Assembly (NCBI GenBank): GCA_900642245.1
Contig: CAAAJI010000009.1
Coordinates: 241,384 to 305,383, forward strand
Direction of reading: 5' to 3'
Length of the DNA: 64,000 bases
Source of the DNA: Fragilaria radians
Lineage: Eukaryota; Bacillariophyta; Fragilariophyceae; Fragilariales; Fragilariaceae
Shown: positions 51,251-62,379 of the stretch, piece after piece
Layout of the letters: the number at the start of each line of letters is the position of its first letter
Numbering within the stretch: the first letter of the stretch is position 1
Notes under the pieces: model-generated
Database searches by the model: none
Told to the model about the DNA's origin: nothing
The model's input: the letters and a program-made list of their open reading frames with translations, nothing else
Translations under genes and position numbers: made by a program

Positions 51251-51565
51251 TCAACAGTCCAAATATTTGGCTGCAATCAATAATTCCAAGGCGATTTCCG
51301 GTTCAATGGTAAATTCAGGTACTCTGGTATTTGACTGACTGTGCTGAGCCTTATAATAGATATATTTCACGATTCGTTCCAGAATACACCCGGCAATGTC
51401 TGGAAATCGAATTAAATTCTCATTGGATTCTCGGAACGTCCCCTCTAACATGGTACGGATAGTCCCAGATCCAGCCATGACAATACTCCGATCCGCATAA
51501 AACTCGATACCCTCAGCACTAACTAGCTTAACATATGTGACCTCGTCGTTGTTGGATATGGACAT
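51251..51565 (-). CDS. ELOC: Elongin C (BTB/POZ adaptor of cullin-RING ligases)
   Basis: 104 residues from the ATG at 51563-51565. The whole length matches the elongin C fold: VTYVKLVSAEGIEFYADR, SGTIRTMLEG, RFPDIAGCILERIVKYIYYK and the very conserved end PEIALELLIAAKYLDC. The human protein is 112 residues, so this is complete. Elongin C pairs with elongin B and links substrate receptors with a BC box to cullin-2/5 ubiquitin ligases; it also joins RNA polymerase II elongation factor elongin A. Skp1 is excluded because it is longer and ends in an extra helical region that binds F-boxes. Confidence 0.93.
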   Translation of the reverse strand: MSISNNDEVTYVKLVSAEGIEFYADRSIVMAGSGTIRTMLEGTFRESNENLIRFPDIAGCILERIVKYIYYKAQHSQSNTRVPEFTIEPEIALELLIAAKYLDC

Positions 51566-51649
51566 GATGGATGACAAACGACGACGATGACGAAGGTGGA
51601 AACAAATTTAGTTTATTTCTTCTTCGAATATTATCTTTCAGTGTCGTGG

Positions 51650-51844
51650 TTATACAGTACTTGTTCTATAGATGGAATTGATCCAAAAATCCGAGGGATT
51701 GCTAATGCATTTCTTTTTGAATTCATCACTACTCAGAGCTGAAAATCTCTTGGTGGATAGCAACTTCTGGGAACTTGACTCAATAGTGAAAGCATTTGAG
51801 AGTGACGATAGAAAAAATATACATGTGAAAGGAAATCGCATCAT
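51650..51844 (-). CDS. Possible small secreted or plastid-directed ORF
   Basis: 64 codons from a double ATG (51844). The start looks like a diatom plastid presequence: a signal peptide ending at SLSNAF (ASAF-like), then a Ser/Lys-rich stretch (TIESSSQKLLSTKRFS). It stops only ~85 bp upstream of the elongin C start on the same strand. A 109-codon ATG frame on the other strand (51672-52001) overlaps it and has no recognisable features. It may be a real small gene, the first exon of something broken, or chance. Confidence 0.35.
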   Translation of the reverse strand: MMRFPFTCIFFLSSLSNAFTIESSSQKLLSTKRFSALSSDEFKKKCISNPSDFWINSIYRTSTV

Positions 51845-52001
51845 TTCTGATAAACTTTCCTTGATATCCTTATTTGTGACGAAGTTTGAAAAAGATCGCC
51901 AGTCTGCTGATCTGATGATCGAACATTTTTCCGCTTGTTCAAAAAGTGTAGGAAGAACATCTCACTTCCAAGCACCATTCCTGTCTCCGAAATCTGCGTG
52001 A

Positions 52002-53158
52002 GGAATTCTTTTTGCTTTCTTTTACAAGAATATATATTCTTCAAAACATTGCTACCTAGAAATATCACTATTGATGGCATACACGTATTCACAAACTCTT
52101 TTTGAATTACTACTCACTACAACTATTATATTATTGACATGAAAATTAAAAACTGAATAAGAAAATGTTGTTCTAAGAAATTCAAATTTAGTACAAGTCT
52201 TCATCTACAAAGCCCTTATTTTCCAAAGGTTTAAATCAGCAAGAAGTCAAAGGAAGTGCATTGATCAATGTTCTACTGGGAAAAGCTCAGGAAATCCCTG
52301 CATGAAACTCAATTGCTGACAGAATCATACTCACAAGTTTCTTTCCCTTTGTTTAGGCACCGTACAATCTACTCCCTGTGGATAGTATACAAAAAGAAGA
52401 CTTAGTTTTGACTATTTACTGTACTTGTTACTAACTTAAAAGAGGTTTTTGAACTTTTATGATTCTGTAGGATAAACACTAATACTAACTTTAGTATTGC
52501 ATTCAAACATCACGTTTAGGTAAGTCTATGGTGAGGTTGATTCTAGGATGGATACTCACATTAATGTCATTGATCCATTATCTAATTTTTGGATATAGAT
52601 CTTTCACCAGCTGTTTAACACCTAAAAAAATTTGTTTTTCTCTAGTGTGAAAATTGTGTCGCAATGGCTATTCCTAAATATCAGACTTTGATAGATATTG
52701 CTTCCAATAGGAATGGAAAGCAATCTTCAACTACAAAATGAGGAGCCATCTATAGCTTTATAATTCATCCTCTCGCATAGAGAATATTTAATGTATTTAA
52801 ATTTCTCCATTTGATGTATCGTAGTGAACTTTGGATTTCAAGAATATCTGTTATTATCTCATCCATTTACTTTAGGAATGCCCTCAAATCATATGAATCA
52901 ACTAATTTTTCACACATATCTCTGTTATTACATGTTTACGGTTATTGTTGTCCTTGTCTTTTCCCTTGTCATTTCATCGTGAGTTTTTGATGCTGCACAT
53001 TCTAGCAACAGAATACTTGCTATGGTCTATCCGTATGGTAGAGATGTGCTGGTACTTTTTTATTGGTTCACAAACGAGTAAGATTAGCTGAATTTACCTT
53101 CACACATAGACTTCGAGGTGTCAAAACATTCCTAGAATTTTGAAATTTGACTTGGGTC
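52002..53158. other. Intergenic, no supported gene
   Basis: AT-rich; no recognisable ORF, RNA or repeat. Confidence 0.5.
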
Positions 53159-53896
53159 ATGGTGGCTTTTGCTATATGTTTGACATTGTTTCTGGTGAAT
53201 TTCGCATCAAAAGTATCATGCTTTCAACCATACTCTCCGACATCTTCTTATTTCAAGAAAAGAGACTCAATTCGTGTAAGACAAAAGTCGCAAATCGACG
53301 ACGATGCATTCCTCCCAAGCTCACCTCCTCAAAGTGATGAACCCATTACTGAGGCTGCAATCAATACAATAAATGAACGTCTAATGGCAGAGCTAAAACA
53401 AGCCGAGAATAAGGAGAAGTTTGGAAAAAGATCAAGTATGTCTAAGTCCTTGGGTTTGAGCCCTTTCGGAAGTTCACTTTCAGACGAGGAACGAAAGAGA
53501 GCGATCGAAGAAGCAAGAAATCTCAATGGTGTCAACCCTTTTGTTGCTATTGGAGGTGGTATTGTCGGCCTAGCGATAGCCACTGGCTTGTGGTATGCAA
53601 CGATTGCTCTTGGTACGTTTTTTGCATTTCATCCGGTCGATACGGATATTTACTTTGTAACCCGTGTGACATCCGTTGTTCGCAACGTTGTTATGGGTTT
53701 TTCTTCTTTGGCAAGTGGATTTTTCGGAGTGACAGGAGTTGGCATTTTAGCCTTAGGAATTCGAGTAGGTTATGGTGTTGTCACGGGGGAACTTGATCCA
53801 ACTCCAATAAAAAAGAAAGCAAGTGAAGAAATTGAAGTTCCAAACATTTTAGACTTGATGATGAACACGAAGCCGAATCAACGTCGAAGAAAATAG
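53159..53896 (+). CDS. Plastid-targeted protein with two membrane helices
   Basis: 245 residues from the ATG at 53159. A signal peptide ends at SKVSCFQPYS, with Phe at the predicted cleavage point, so plastid import is likely. A Ser/Lys/Asp-rich transit-like stretch and a helical segment (INTINERLMAELKQAENKEK, SDEERKRAIEEARNLN) come next. Two hydrophobic helical regions follow: VNPFVAIGGGIVGLAIATGL to WYATIALGTFFAF, and VVMGFSSLASGFFGVTGVG to LALGIRVGYGVV. The hydrophobic part, with the Arg-containing VTSVVRNVVMG between helices, resembles small plastid/cyanobacterial proteins of the DUF3082 kind, but this is a weak recollection. Role unknown; probably in the thylakoid or plastid envelope. 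Confidence 0.75.
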   Translation: MVAFAICLTLFLVNFASKVSCFQPYSPTSSYFKKRDSIRVRQKSQIDDDAFLPSSPPQSDEPITEAAINTINERLMAELKQAENKEKFGKRSSMSKSLGLSPFGSSLSDEERKRAIEEARNLNGVNPFVAIGGGIVGLAIATGLWYATIALGTFFAFHPVDTDIYFVTRVTSVVRNVVMGFSSLASGFFGVTGVGILALGIRVGYGVVTGELDPTPIKKKASEEIEVPNILDLMMNTKPNQRRRK

Positions 53897-56800
53897 TAGA
53901 CTACCAAGGGAAAGTAGCCCATTCTCGATGTTGATTAGATTCTGGTTAGTATTAGCAATGATATCGTGATTAGTGTCAACCTTTTCAAGTATAAAGGGCA
54001 TTATGTTATTTGCTTATTTTATTGACAAACAAGACCTCTTTCAAAGAAGATGCACCGTTTCTTAATTATAGGGCATTGCTTGTATTCATTAAATGTTATC
54101 TTAACACAGTTATGTAACACTATAATTATTCTAGGTTGCTATTATGTGCCAGGTTTCTAATTCATCCCTTTTTGGAATATCGTGCTAGCATATGGTAAAC
54201 TTTTTAGGGTTTTTGATTTCAAGATTCAATACGTTTACAAAGGTTATCTCAAAGATATATTAATTATCTTTTTGCTTACGATGCCCCATGGTGCTTTTAT
54301 GGACTTATCCAGCATCATGAGCACATATAGATTGTTTGAAATAATCATGAGTGACAACAAGCATTCCAGTATTTACTTGCAAAAAAGTGTCAACAAGAAT
54401 TACAGAATTTTCTTGCAAAAGTGTAAATTGCATAGGTAAGCAAACAGACATTTAAACTAGCAAATCTTGGTTATTAGAAAGAAGGAATGTGAATGTATTT
54501 AAACAAATTGGAAATCTTATACATTACACATTTAAAAATGTATCTGATCATAATCATGGAAATCGTCTATATCACGTAATCTTATGATTTTACTCACAGG
54601 TAATTCATAAGAGCTGAAAAATCAGTTCAAGGCAAAAGATTGAAAGAAGTGACCAAACTGACCTACTTTGGCTGAAGGATCAAGAAGCTAATCCCTAACA
54701 CAACAGGCTGTAAACAATAAAAGCTTCATGATGAAAAATAAACTATGAGATATGTGTGTGTATCAATATAAGGAGACTTCATGTACCGTTAGTGCATAGG
54801 AAGTAGTAGTAGAATCAAAATATTCCTTTGTTTACTTATCTAGCTATGGATAGCTACAAGTAAACTATCATATTAAGCATCTACCAAAAGTTTAACCATG
54901 ATAAATAATTCAATAGTTAAACATGGTGAAGATTAAGTATAGTTTATTAATAGAAAGAATTGGCATACAATCCAGCACCGGATCCAATTAATCCAGGTCA
55001 AGAAGATATCCCTGAGAGAAGTTCTAAGACTACACAAGACTGAAGAATAAAAGTAATTATTTTATATTTTATCTTTGCCTTATTTCTAAATCTCACCGTA
55101 TAGCAAAAGCTGAACAAAATTGCTGGAGGACATGGATATTCTATCAATTTACATATTTATTCTACAGAAATAAATAGACTGTATATCCATTTTAATCCCA
55201 TTAGAAATTTGGAATGTAAGGTAAATTGGCTAATTTTACTGATGCTTAATAATTGCTTGTAAATGGAAAGTATGTCCCATGCTCTATCAACTTCATTGAA
55301 ACCCAACAAGAGCATAATGCAATATCTTGTTGTGAAAGTAAACAAAATTTCAAACCATGAGACTAATTCCTCTAAAGATTCAAACAATCAGACAGGGCTT
55401 TTCACTATTGCCTACTTCTTGAAGAATGTGAGAGTGAAAACCTTCCATGAGTAGCGTGCGGATGATAATATCTTGTCTCATCTCGATAGTGATGATTTAT
55501 GGTGCAGAAGCATTGTCACCTCCTTCAGAATTAGAACAAAGTGATAATGAAGTTTTGAGATAGGCAATCCTCATCTTCCAAGAATAGACCAATGTTAAAG
55601 GATGAAGCGTACTGAGTTCCCTTAACCTCATCATTCAGGTAAATGTTTTTAATGATATGATATTCTTAAACTCAAGGATAAATTGTAAATTTTGATAGCA
55701 TGGAGTAATATGCTAGTAACTTGAATACAGATTCACAGTAAAATTATCAATATAAAGGCAATGATATGCCCGATCTTGGAAAAGGTGGTGAAATTCCGCT
55801 TGTCACTATAGTCGACGAACCGAAAATCGGGATGACTGAAATGGCTTACTGCTTTACAAAATCGAAGAAATAGCCTGTATACTATAAAAACGTCATCACA
55901 AGGACTAAGTATTCCTTTGCCTTGCTTTAATTTATAAATTCAGCTCCTAGGTGGTTTGAAAGTGATGAATCTATAACTAAATTGGATTCATCCATTCAAG
56001 ATTTTATCTCAAAATGCCTAGCTCATTCGATATCCTTGAACAGACGGAGAATTCACAATTAGTTACAATTAAGTCCAAATTATCCTTTGACAGCTTAAAA
56101 TTTATGCCACGCAAGTAGCAACTCAAAATGAAATAGAAACAATAATAAAGAGAGTACTCAAGATTACGAGCAATCTTCTCAGACTTCGACGTTGAAACCT
56201 CCTTATCCTTGTGGTTGTTTTTCCTTGCAGCAGCATTTTTTATGAGAAACACATGTTGCACCTCAATACAGTCTGTCAATCAGTTTTCTTGGATTCACAC
56301 CCAAAAGTTGTCTGCAAAGAGGACATAATCTATTAGGTCCGAGACTAAGGAGATGAATGTCGAATTCTGTAAGTAGTGGAGAGTAGAAATCTATAAGATT
56401 GGATGTAAATGAGGCACTTTATTCAAATGTGTGATCTTAAAGACAAATTTGGGGTCTTAGACTCTTCTGAATTGAATTGCCCATGCTTCTCTGGAGCACG
56501 ACAAAAGGAAAAGATGTCAAAAATTAGTTTGGAATGTCATTACAGAATTTCGCGCGTTTGGCAATGCACATTCGGCCATTCTATGATAAAAAACCTCAAA
56601 TGTGTCAAGGAAAAATCAAAAGCACACCTCCGGCGGATTTAATCATCAATATCTTGAGGAAGACTTAAATATCAACTCCAAAGGCCTGGGAAAGATAGAC
56701 TTTCCAAGATTATCCAACTCCAGTAACATAAAAAAGATAATTGAGCACCTAAATAATGCTTAAACTGTGAAGGAAGGCCTGATACCTGTGACTCAAGGTA

Positions 56801-58705
56801 ATAGTTTGAAGAAAAACGATAGTTACCGTTTCATCCCAGTAGTTTAGAGCTGATTAGGCTAAAGCGAACAGCTCCCTTTCAACGTCAGAAGGATGTAAGG
56901 CATAGAGAACTGGCTGATACTGGCACGCGAAATAGCAATTTATTGTTGCCATACGCTACTGAAAATGAACCAACCCGCAATTAGTTTAACGCTGGCAAGC
57001 CGAAATGTGTCACAAACAAGCTCAATCCTTGAGCAGATGCTCAAAGGAGCAATGAATATCCCTAACTTGGAACCTTGAAATCTATGAGATCATTGTCCAT
57101 ATGGCTACTTTTGTCATTATACTGTCCAATGATAAGGACTTGTCACGTTATGTGTAATTAACTTGCTGCCAATATAGATTAGGTCGTGATGTCATTCGCA
57201 CATGATTAATACCTGGGTAACGATGTGGTATTGGGGAGAAACATTTGAATGCTATATCATCATTTTTTCCAGATCAAGCGTTGCCTCAAAAGCATAGGAT
57301 GTAAACATTACTGCATATCTCAACACAGCCTTCTCACTAAGTTAAGCGTATGACAGAGGTACAAATAGAAGCCAGGAATTGATTCTTCCTTGACAATAAG
57401 GCTCACTAAATCTCTGCATTAAGTAAAACATTGTAAAATGAATAAGCCCACAAATCAATAAACAATTCAACACTTGATGAATATTGATTCCCTTCGCTAT
57501 GATTATGGAACATTAAAAATTAAATATATGACAAGATGTATGTCTGCAATACTGATAGAATAAATGAGCCTATACGTCGAATAATATTTCCCTCATAGAA
57601 AATAGACTGGAAAGTATCAGCGAAACACTCTTGCATAAATGCAGATTGAAATGGAGAATAAAGAGAACGAAAGACTTAAGCACTCTTCAGCCGTTTCGTG
57701 TCATCATTAAAGAAAAAACAAGACAAAAGTGACCAGAAATGATTTTCAAATCACTATTGCCATCCAGACCGAATAGTTAAATAGAGATAGCTTGGCTATA
57801 AGATGTTAATAACAAAAGTCTAACATTCAGAATTATTCAGTCTTTTAATATCAGCTGACGAAACCAACAGCTATAAAACAAGCATTATGTCTGTCTGTAA
57901 GGCAAATTCAGCAAGAAAAGGTACATTGGCAGTTCTCATCTGTCATTTTACATTCGGAGCATTATTTTCAATGCGTTATAATGTCTGTCGAGAAGGTTAT
58001 CAATATTTCAATTGCGATTTCCTCCCTAGCTCATAAATAGAAGTGTCCCACACATGAATTCAATTGCTTTCTTCCTCTTCATTCAATGTTTTCTACCTAA
58101 ACGTTCAAATGAATCTTTTATACAGGAGTTGCATGCCCCCTATAGTAAGTTAACTTAACTTAGTGTTAATTCCTTCACCATATTTCATACAATTATATCC
58201 TTTCGAGAATTTATCCCTATTCCCAGTCTAGAAATGGGATACGCAAGTCCAATCGGAATGATGTAGACCAAGTAGAGTGAGTTGAATTTTGCAATGATTC
58301 CAACTATTGGAATTCTGGATAACCACTCATCAAAAAAGAAGAGGAAAGATTTATTTTTTTCGCCCCTGATAGCGGGCCACGTCGGAAAAATTTGCAAATC
58401 AGATCCGAGACCGATTTTTCCAAGATCCAATGATTTAAATTCCATATTTGTCGTCATGTTTTACACAAATGCCAGCGCTTGACAACACTGACGTAGAGAT
58501 TTAGCCCAAGCGTTAGGAACTGGTATAAAGGTACTTGGAAAAGGATATACGAGCGTCAGAATAGTGGTAATTAAAATAACATCCAATTTTTGCATCCCAA
58601 TCTTGAAGGAAAGAAATTCGTATTTCTATTTCCATTTAATCACAGAGCTGCGAGGTTAATTGTATGCCTGTTGTAAATCGGAAACATTAGCCTAGCAGAA
58701 GTAGT
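53897..58705. other. Long AT-rich region with weak relics
   Basis: About 4.8 kb without a supported gene. A minus-strand frame at 55157-55387 contains AWDILSIYKQLLSISK, which is similar in DNA and protein to a piece of the copia relic near 63.1 kb. A short coding-like patch lies at 55758-55868 (plus strand). A 90-codon minus-strand ATG frame at 58185-58457 has hydrophobic segments but no known domain. Otherwise nothing is recognised. Confidence 0.4.
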
Positions 58706-59719
58706 ATGAGCAGCTCCGTTGTTTCTTTAGACAGTATTATTGATCGAGTTAACATAATGCGAAAGCAAGAAGACGGACCTTATTTATATCAAAGCTATTT
58801 ACTCTCTACAGACGATATTAAATTGAATGTAGCATGGCGTGAGAAGATAACTCACTGGAGCTACAATGTGGTAGATCACTTTGAGCTAAGTCGAGAGGTT
58901 GTTGCGATTTCTCTCAGCCTCTTCGACCGATTCCTAGCTACAAGAGGAAATAAATGCAGTGGAAACTTGGCGTTACTCACGAGTCTGACAACTTTGCACT
59001 TAGCAATTAAAGTCCACGACACCAAGAAGATACGTCTCAGCACGCTTGCAAATCTATCGCGAGGCCAATTTGGTCCTTCGCATATTGAAGAAATGGAGTG
59101 GGTAATCCTTAAAGCGTTGAATTGGAAACTACATCCACCAACATCTTACTCCTTCATCTTCCACGTCTTGCTCTTCTTGCCTCAAGAAGCAAACGCTATT
59201 ATTCGAAAGGATATTTTTGAACTTTCACGATACTTAACGGAGCTTGCAGCATGTGACTCCTATTTGGTCCCAGAAAAGGCATCTACCATTGCCTTTGCAT
59301 CCATTCTCCATGTATTAGACGACATTTCCTACTCTGTTTTACCGGCAGGTCTACGAGAGAAATTTTTGAGGGAGCTTTTGAAGAAAGTTGGACTCTATCA
59401 CCGCGCTCCAGAAGTGATTCGGACTCGAGAACGAATCGCTAGCATGTTTTCTGTCAACTCTTCTCAAAGGATCCATTCATGGAATCCGGATGGTACAACG
59501 GATGAAGAAACAAAGTCCATAACAACAAACGGATCATCGGGAAGCCTCACCCATTCCATAGAATCGCATGGCTCTAATAATCGTAAACGGTCAAATTCGA
59601 GCGATATGAAGGTAAATTTCAGATTCTGTGCCTCGCCTATCAGTAGACGCATTACATCGTCGTCTCCGATTGGGAGATCTCGAGTAACATCGGCACCATT
59701 AGTCACTGGCATTCAGTGA
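58706..59719 (+). CDS. Cyclin (diatom-type)
   Basis: 337 residues, single exon. The cyclin box spans ~40-140: VAWREKITHWSYNVVDHF (the xRxxxxxW region, with the Arg and Trp present), VVAISLSLFDRFLA, LLTSLTTLHLAIKV and HIEEMEWVILKALNWKLHPP, followed by a second helical fold. This pattern is that of the expanded diatom-specific cyclins, which bind CDKs and are often expressed in response to nutrients or light at cell-cycle entry. The C-terminal ~85 residues are Ser/Arg-rich (NRKRSNSSD, CASPISRRITSSSP) with likely phosphorylation sites. No PEST or D-box was clearly seen. Subfamily and partner CDK cannot be told. Confidence 0.85.
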   Translation: MSSSVVSLDSIIDRVNIMRKQEDGPYLYQSYLLSTDDIKLNVAWREKITHWSYNVVDHFELSREVVAISLSLFDRFLATRGNKCSGNLALLTSLTTLHLAIKVHDTKKIRLSTLANLSRGQFGPSHIEEMEWVILKALNWKLHPPTSYSFIFHVLLFLPQEANAIIRKDIFELSRYLTELAACDSYLVPEKASTIAFASILHVLDDISYSVLPAGLREKFLRELLKKVGLYHRAPEVIRTRERIASMFSVNSSQRIHSWNPDGTTDEETKSITTNGSSGSLTHSIESHGSNNRKRSNSSDMKVNFRFCASPISRRITSSSPIGRSRVTSAPLVTGIQ

Positions 59720-62379
59720 TTTCCTAAAGAAAAAAAACATTTCACCGCAAACTCATGTCAAGAGAGATTGACTGACCTATTACATAGATATGAATCATGA
59801 ACATAAAAGCACTACAGCACACCATAGAATAAACTTTAGTGAAACATTTACATACTTTACAATCAGACTTATTTTACAAATATGTTTTTCTGCTTCATGG
59901 TGCTTGGAATTTACTATTTAGATTCATCTCAATTTCATGGAATGCTTCCATTAACTTAAAGAACATCAGTTTAGATGAGATTAAATCGATAACAAATCCT
60001 GTTTACAGCTCTTGTACTTTTCCATTTGTGTATTTTCATCTTTTTGTGCCATGAAACTCCAAATTTTAAATGTTATTAATTGAATATTTGATAGCTTGAT
60101 CTCATAGCTTTGATCAGGATCAATGCCTTGACATTTAAAATTTCTACGAAACAAATCCACCAGTTAAAATAGCAACTTAAGCTCATGTGGCATCATCGTA
60201 GACATAGACGTTCTACTGCATGCAAAGAACTGAAAAAGGGTCAAGACTCCTCTTTCAACAAAAAGGAGACTTGTGAAAGGGAAATAATTCATGGACACCA
60301 ATATGTGCTTAGATAAAGTGAGAATTGATTAATTTATGATTTCATCAGAAAATCCTAAATTGTGTCCTAGATAGACACAGAATCTGTCAAACACTCAACC
60401 GTACTAACTAAGAGCACAAGAGAAACGTTATACGCTGAGACCTTGATACTGTCAAATCCTCTGGAATAACAAAGTCAATTGCAACTCTACGCAAATCAGA
60501 AAGTCATTCATTAACATTACATTGATGTATCAACCACTAATGATCACTTGATTTCTAGGCCCTAAATTCAAATTTCTGAAATTTATCCTGAATTATCTAT
60601 TCATTGGGAAACAGTTCAGAATTGGAAAATTTAGAATAAAGTGCTTGAAGTTTCCCCTGTAAAAAAACTTTAGAAACGAAAAGGAGGATAGGCTCACCAG
60701 TTGCCGATAAAAAATTAGATTATCAAAAATATACCATTCACAGCTGCAGATATAATAGTTTCTGACTTATCGCACAATGAGTATGAAAAATGCACTGTTA
60801 TCGAATACACCAAGTAGTGTGATGTTCGTTTCATTTTGTTCGTTGTTCAGTAACGCAACCCTAATATCACTTCTTGATTTAGTACTAACAACCAGACCTT
60901 CGAGTAGAATTAAAGTATCAAGCAAATTCACTTGTGCCTTAGAGATCTTTTTCCTCAAAGAAGTATTAATTCAAAGTTATTTCTTCCAAAAGAAGAAATT
61001 GATTGGCTTTGTTGGATAAGTAATTCTTAAGGGGTGCCCATTGACATTTGTAAATTATCAGGCATTTGCCAGTTAAACATTATTTATTTTCATCCACGTC
61101 TAAGTGGGAAATCGATTGGAAAGTTATCTCTTACTGTCTGCAATGAGATGTGTAAATAAAGAAAGTACGTCTGTTCTCTGTCTTTTCTCGCATTCACAAT
61201 AAGAGCCATTTTCTACGCAATTACTTCCCATAGAAAAGTGGTTCAAAAGATTCCTGTTCTCCAAATATATTTAGAGTTGTACTTTAACAAGATAAAGATG
61301 ATAAGAAACATAGCAGCCCTCCTGAACGGCGTTCAGCATGCGGCCCATTTATGAGCCATACAATTTCCATATACATTCACTTTAGGTAATCTTACTTCTA
61401 TTGATCTCAAAGGCTGACATTCTCAAAGGTTGTCCATTTCCATCACATAAACCTTTACTTTTTAAACGTAGAAACCTGAACAGTGGTAATGATAGTATAA
61501 TGGTACATCTGCCATATCCTTTATATCTTGTGAAAAAATGCGTGAATTGATTCAAAATGAGATGTAAGCTATTGGTACTCAATTAAAAGTACCGTGATAA
61601 GTGTCTACCTAAAATTTAGGAGACAATCACAAACTTCTAGTTAATTCAAGCGCTCAGATGTTATTGACGGGACTATTCCAGACGTTCTTCCCAAGCTTTC
61701 TCTCCCTGATTGCAAATAAACACATGTGATTTTCATTGGGGAAAAGTGTTGGTGATGTCCCTCTACTGAATACCTTAATGTAGGTGTGAATGTATCCGTT
61801 TCAATAGTTTAACTTAAAGAGAATGAAACGATAAAAATAATTAACGTTGTTGTGAAAAGGCAAAAATGATGTCAACACAAAAAATAGTTCCGTTTTACTG
61901 ATTTGCCTCCTTAATTCTGGAAAGGCGTAAAGTTTTGCCTCAAATGGAATCATCGTCATTTCCTACCAGTCACTAACTCTGTATTCATAGCATTTTAAGG
62001 TGAACGATTTCTTATGTGATATGATAATTTGCAATCAGCATCAATATTTATGGGTTCAAAACCTAGTGCATATATATTGAGATTGAAAGCCTAAGAGAAT
62101 GATTCCATGTAGTTTGTGATGGCTTCTAAGCAAGTAAGCGCTTTATTTTGGGAAAAGTCTGTGTCTAAACTAACTCACATTCCATCTTGCGTTCTGACAT
62201 TACTAGCATTACCACTATCTTTTGGGATGAAGCAAAACTTAATAGCAGAACCCAATTGCCAGAAAGCAAGAATGCACTTTCAATTCTTTGTCATTTGAAT
62301 TTCACGAATCATTTATTCTCTATCTTATCCAAGGTACCTTATGGCAGTCGTAATGATGCAATGCATCTTTTCCCCTTAG
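59720..62379. other. Intergenic, no supported gene
   Basis: AT-rich; frames are short. The right end may include 3' non-coding parts of the copia relic, but no LTR was recognised. Confidence 0.45.

Noticed and set aside
51251..51565. Skp1 rather than elongin C
   Set aside because: The protein ends with the elongin C signature LELLIAAKYLDC and lacks the Skp1 C-terminal F-box-binding helices.
58185..58457. 90-codon minus-strand ATG frame with hydrophobic segments upstream of the cyclin
   Set aside because: No family match and no supporting signals; left as a remark in the intergenic entry.
62040..62070. tRNA B-box-like gggttcaaaacc
   Set aside because: No matching A box, anticodon arm or acceptor stem could be folded around it.
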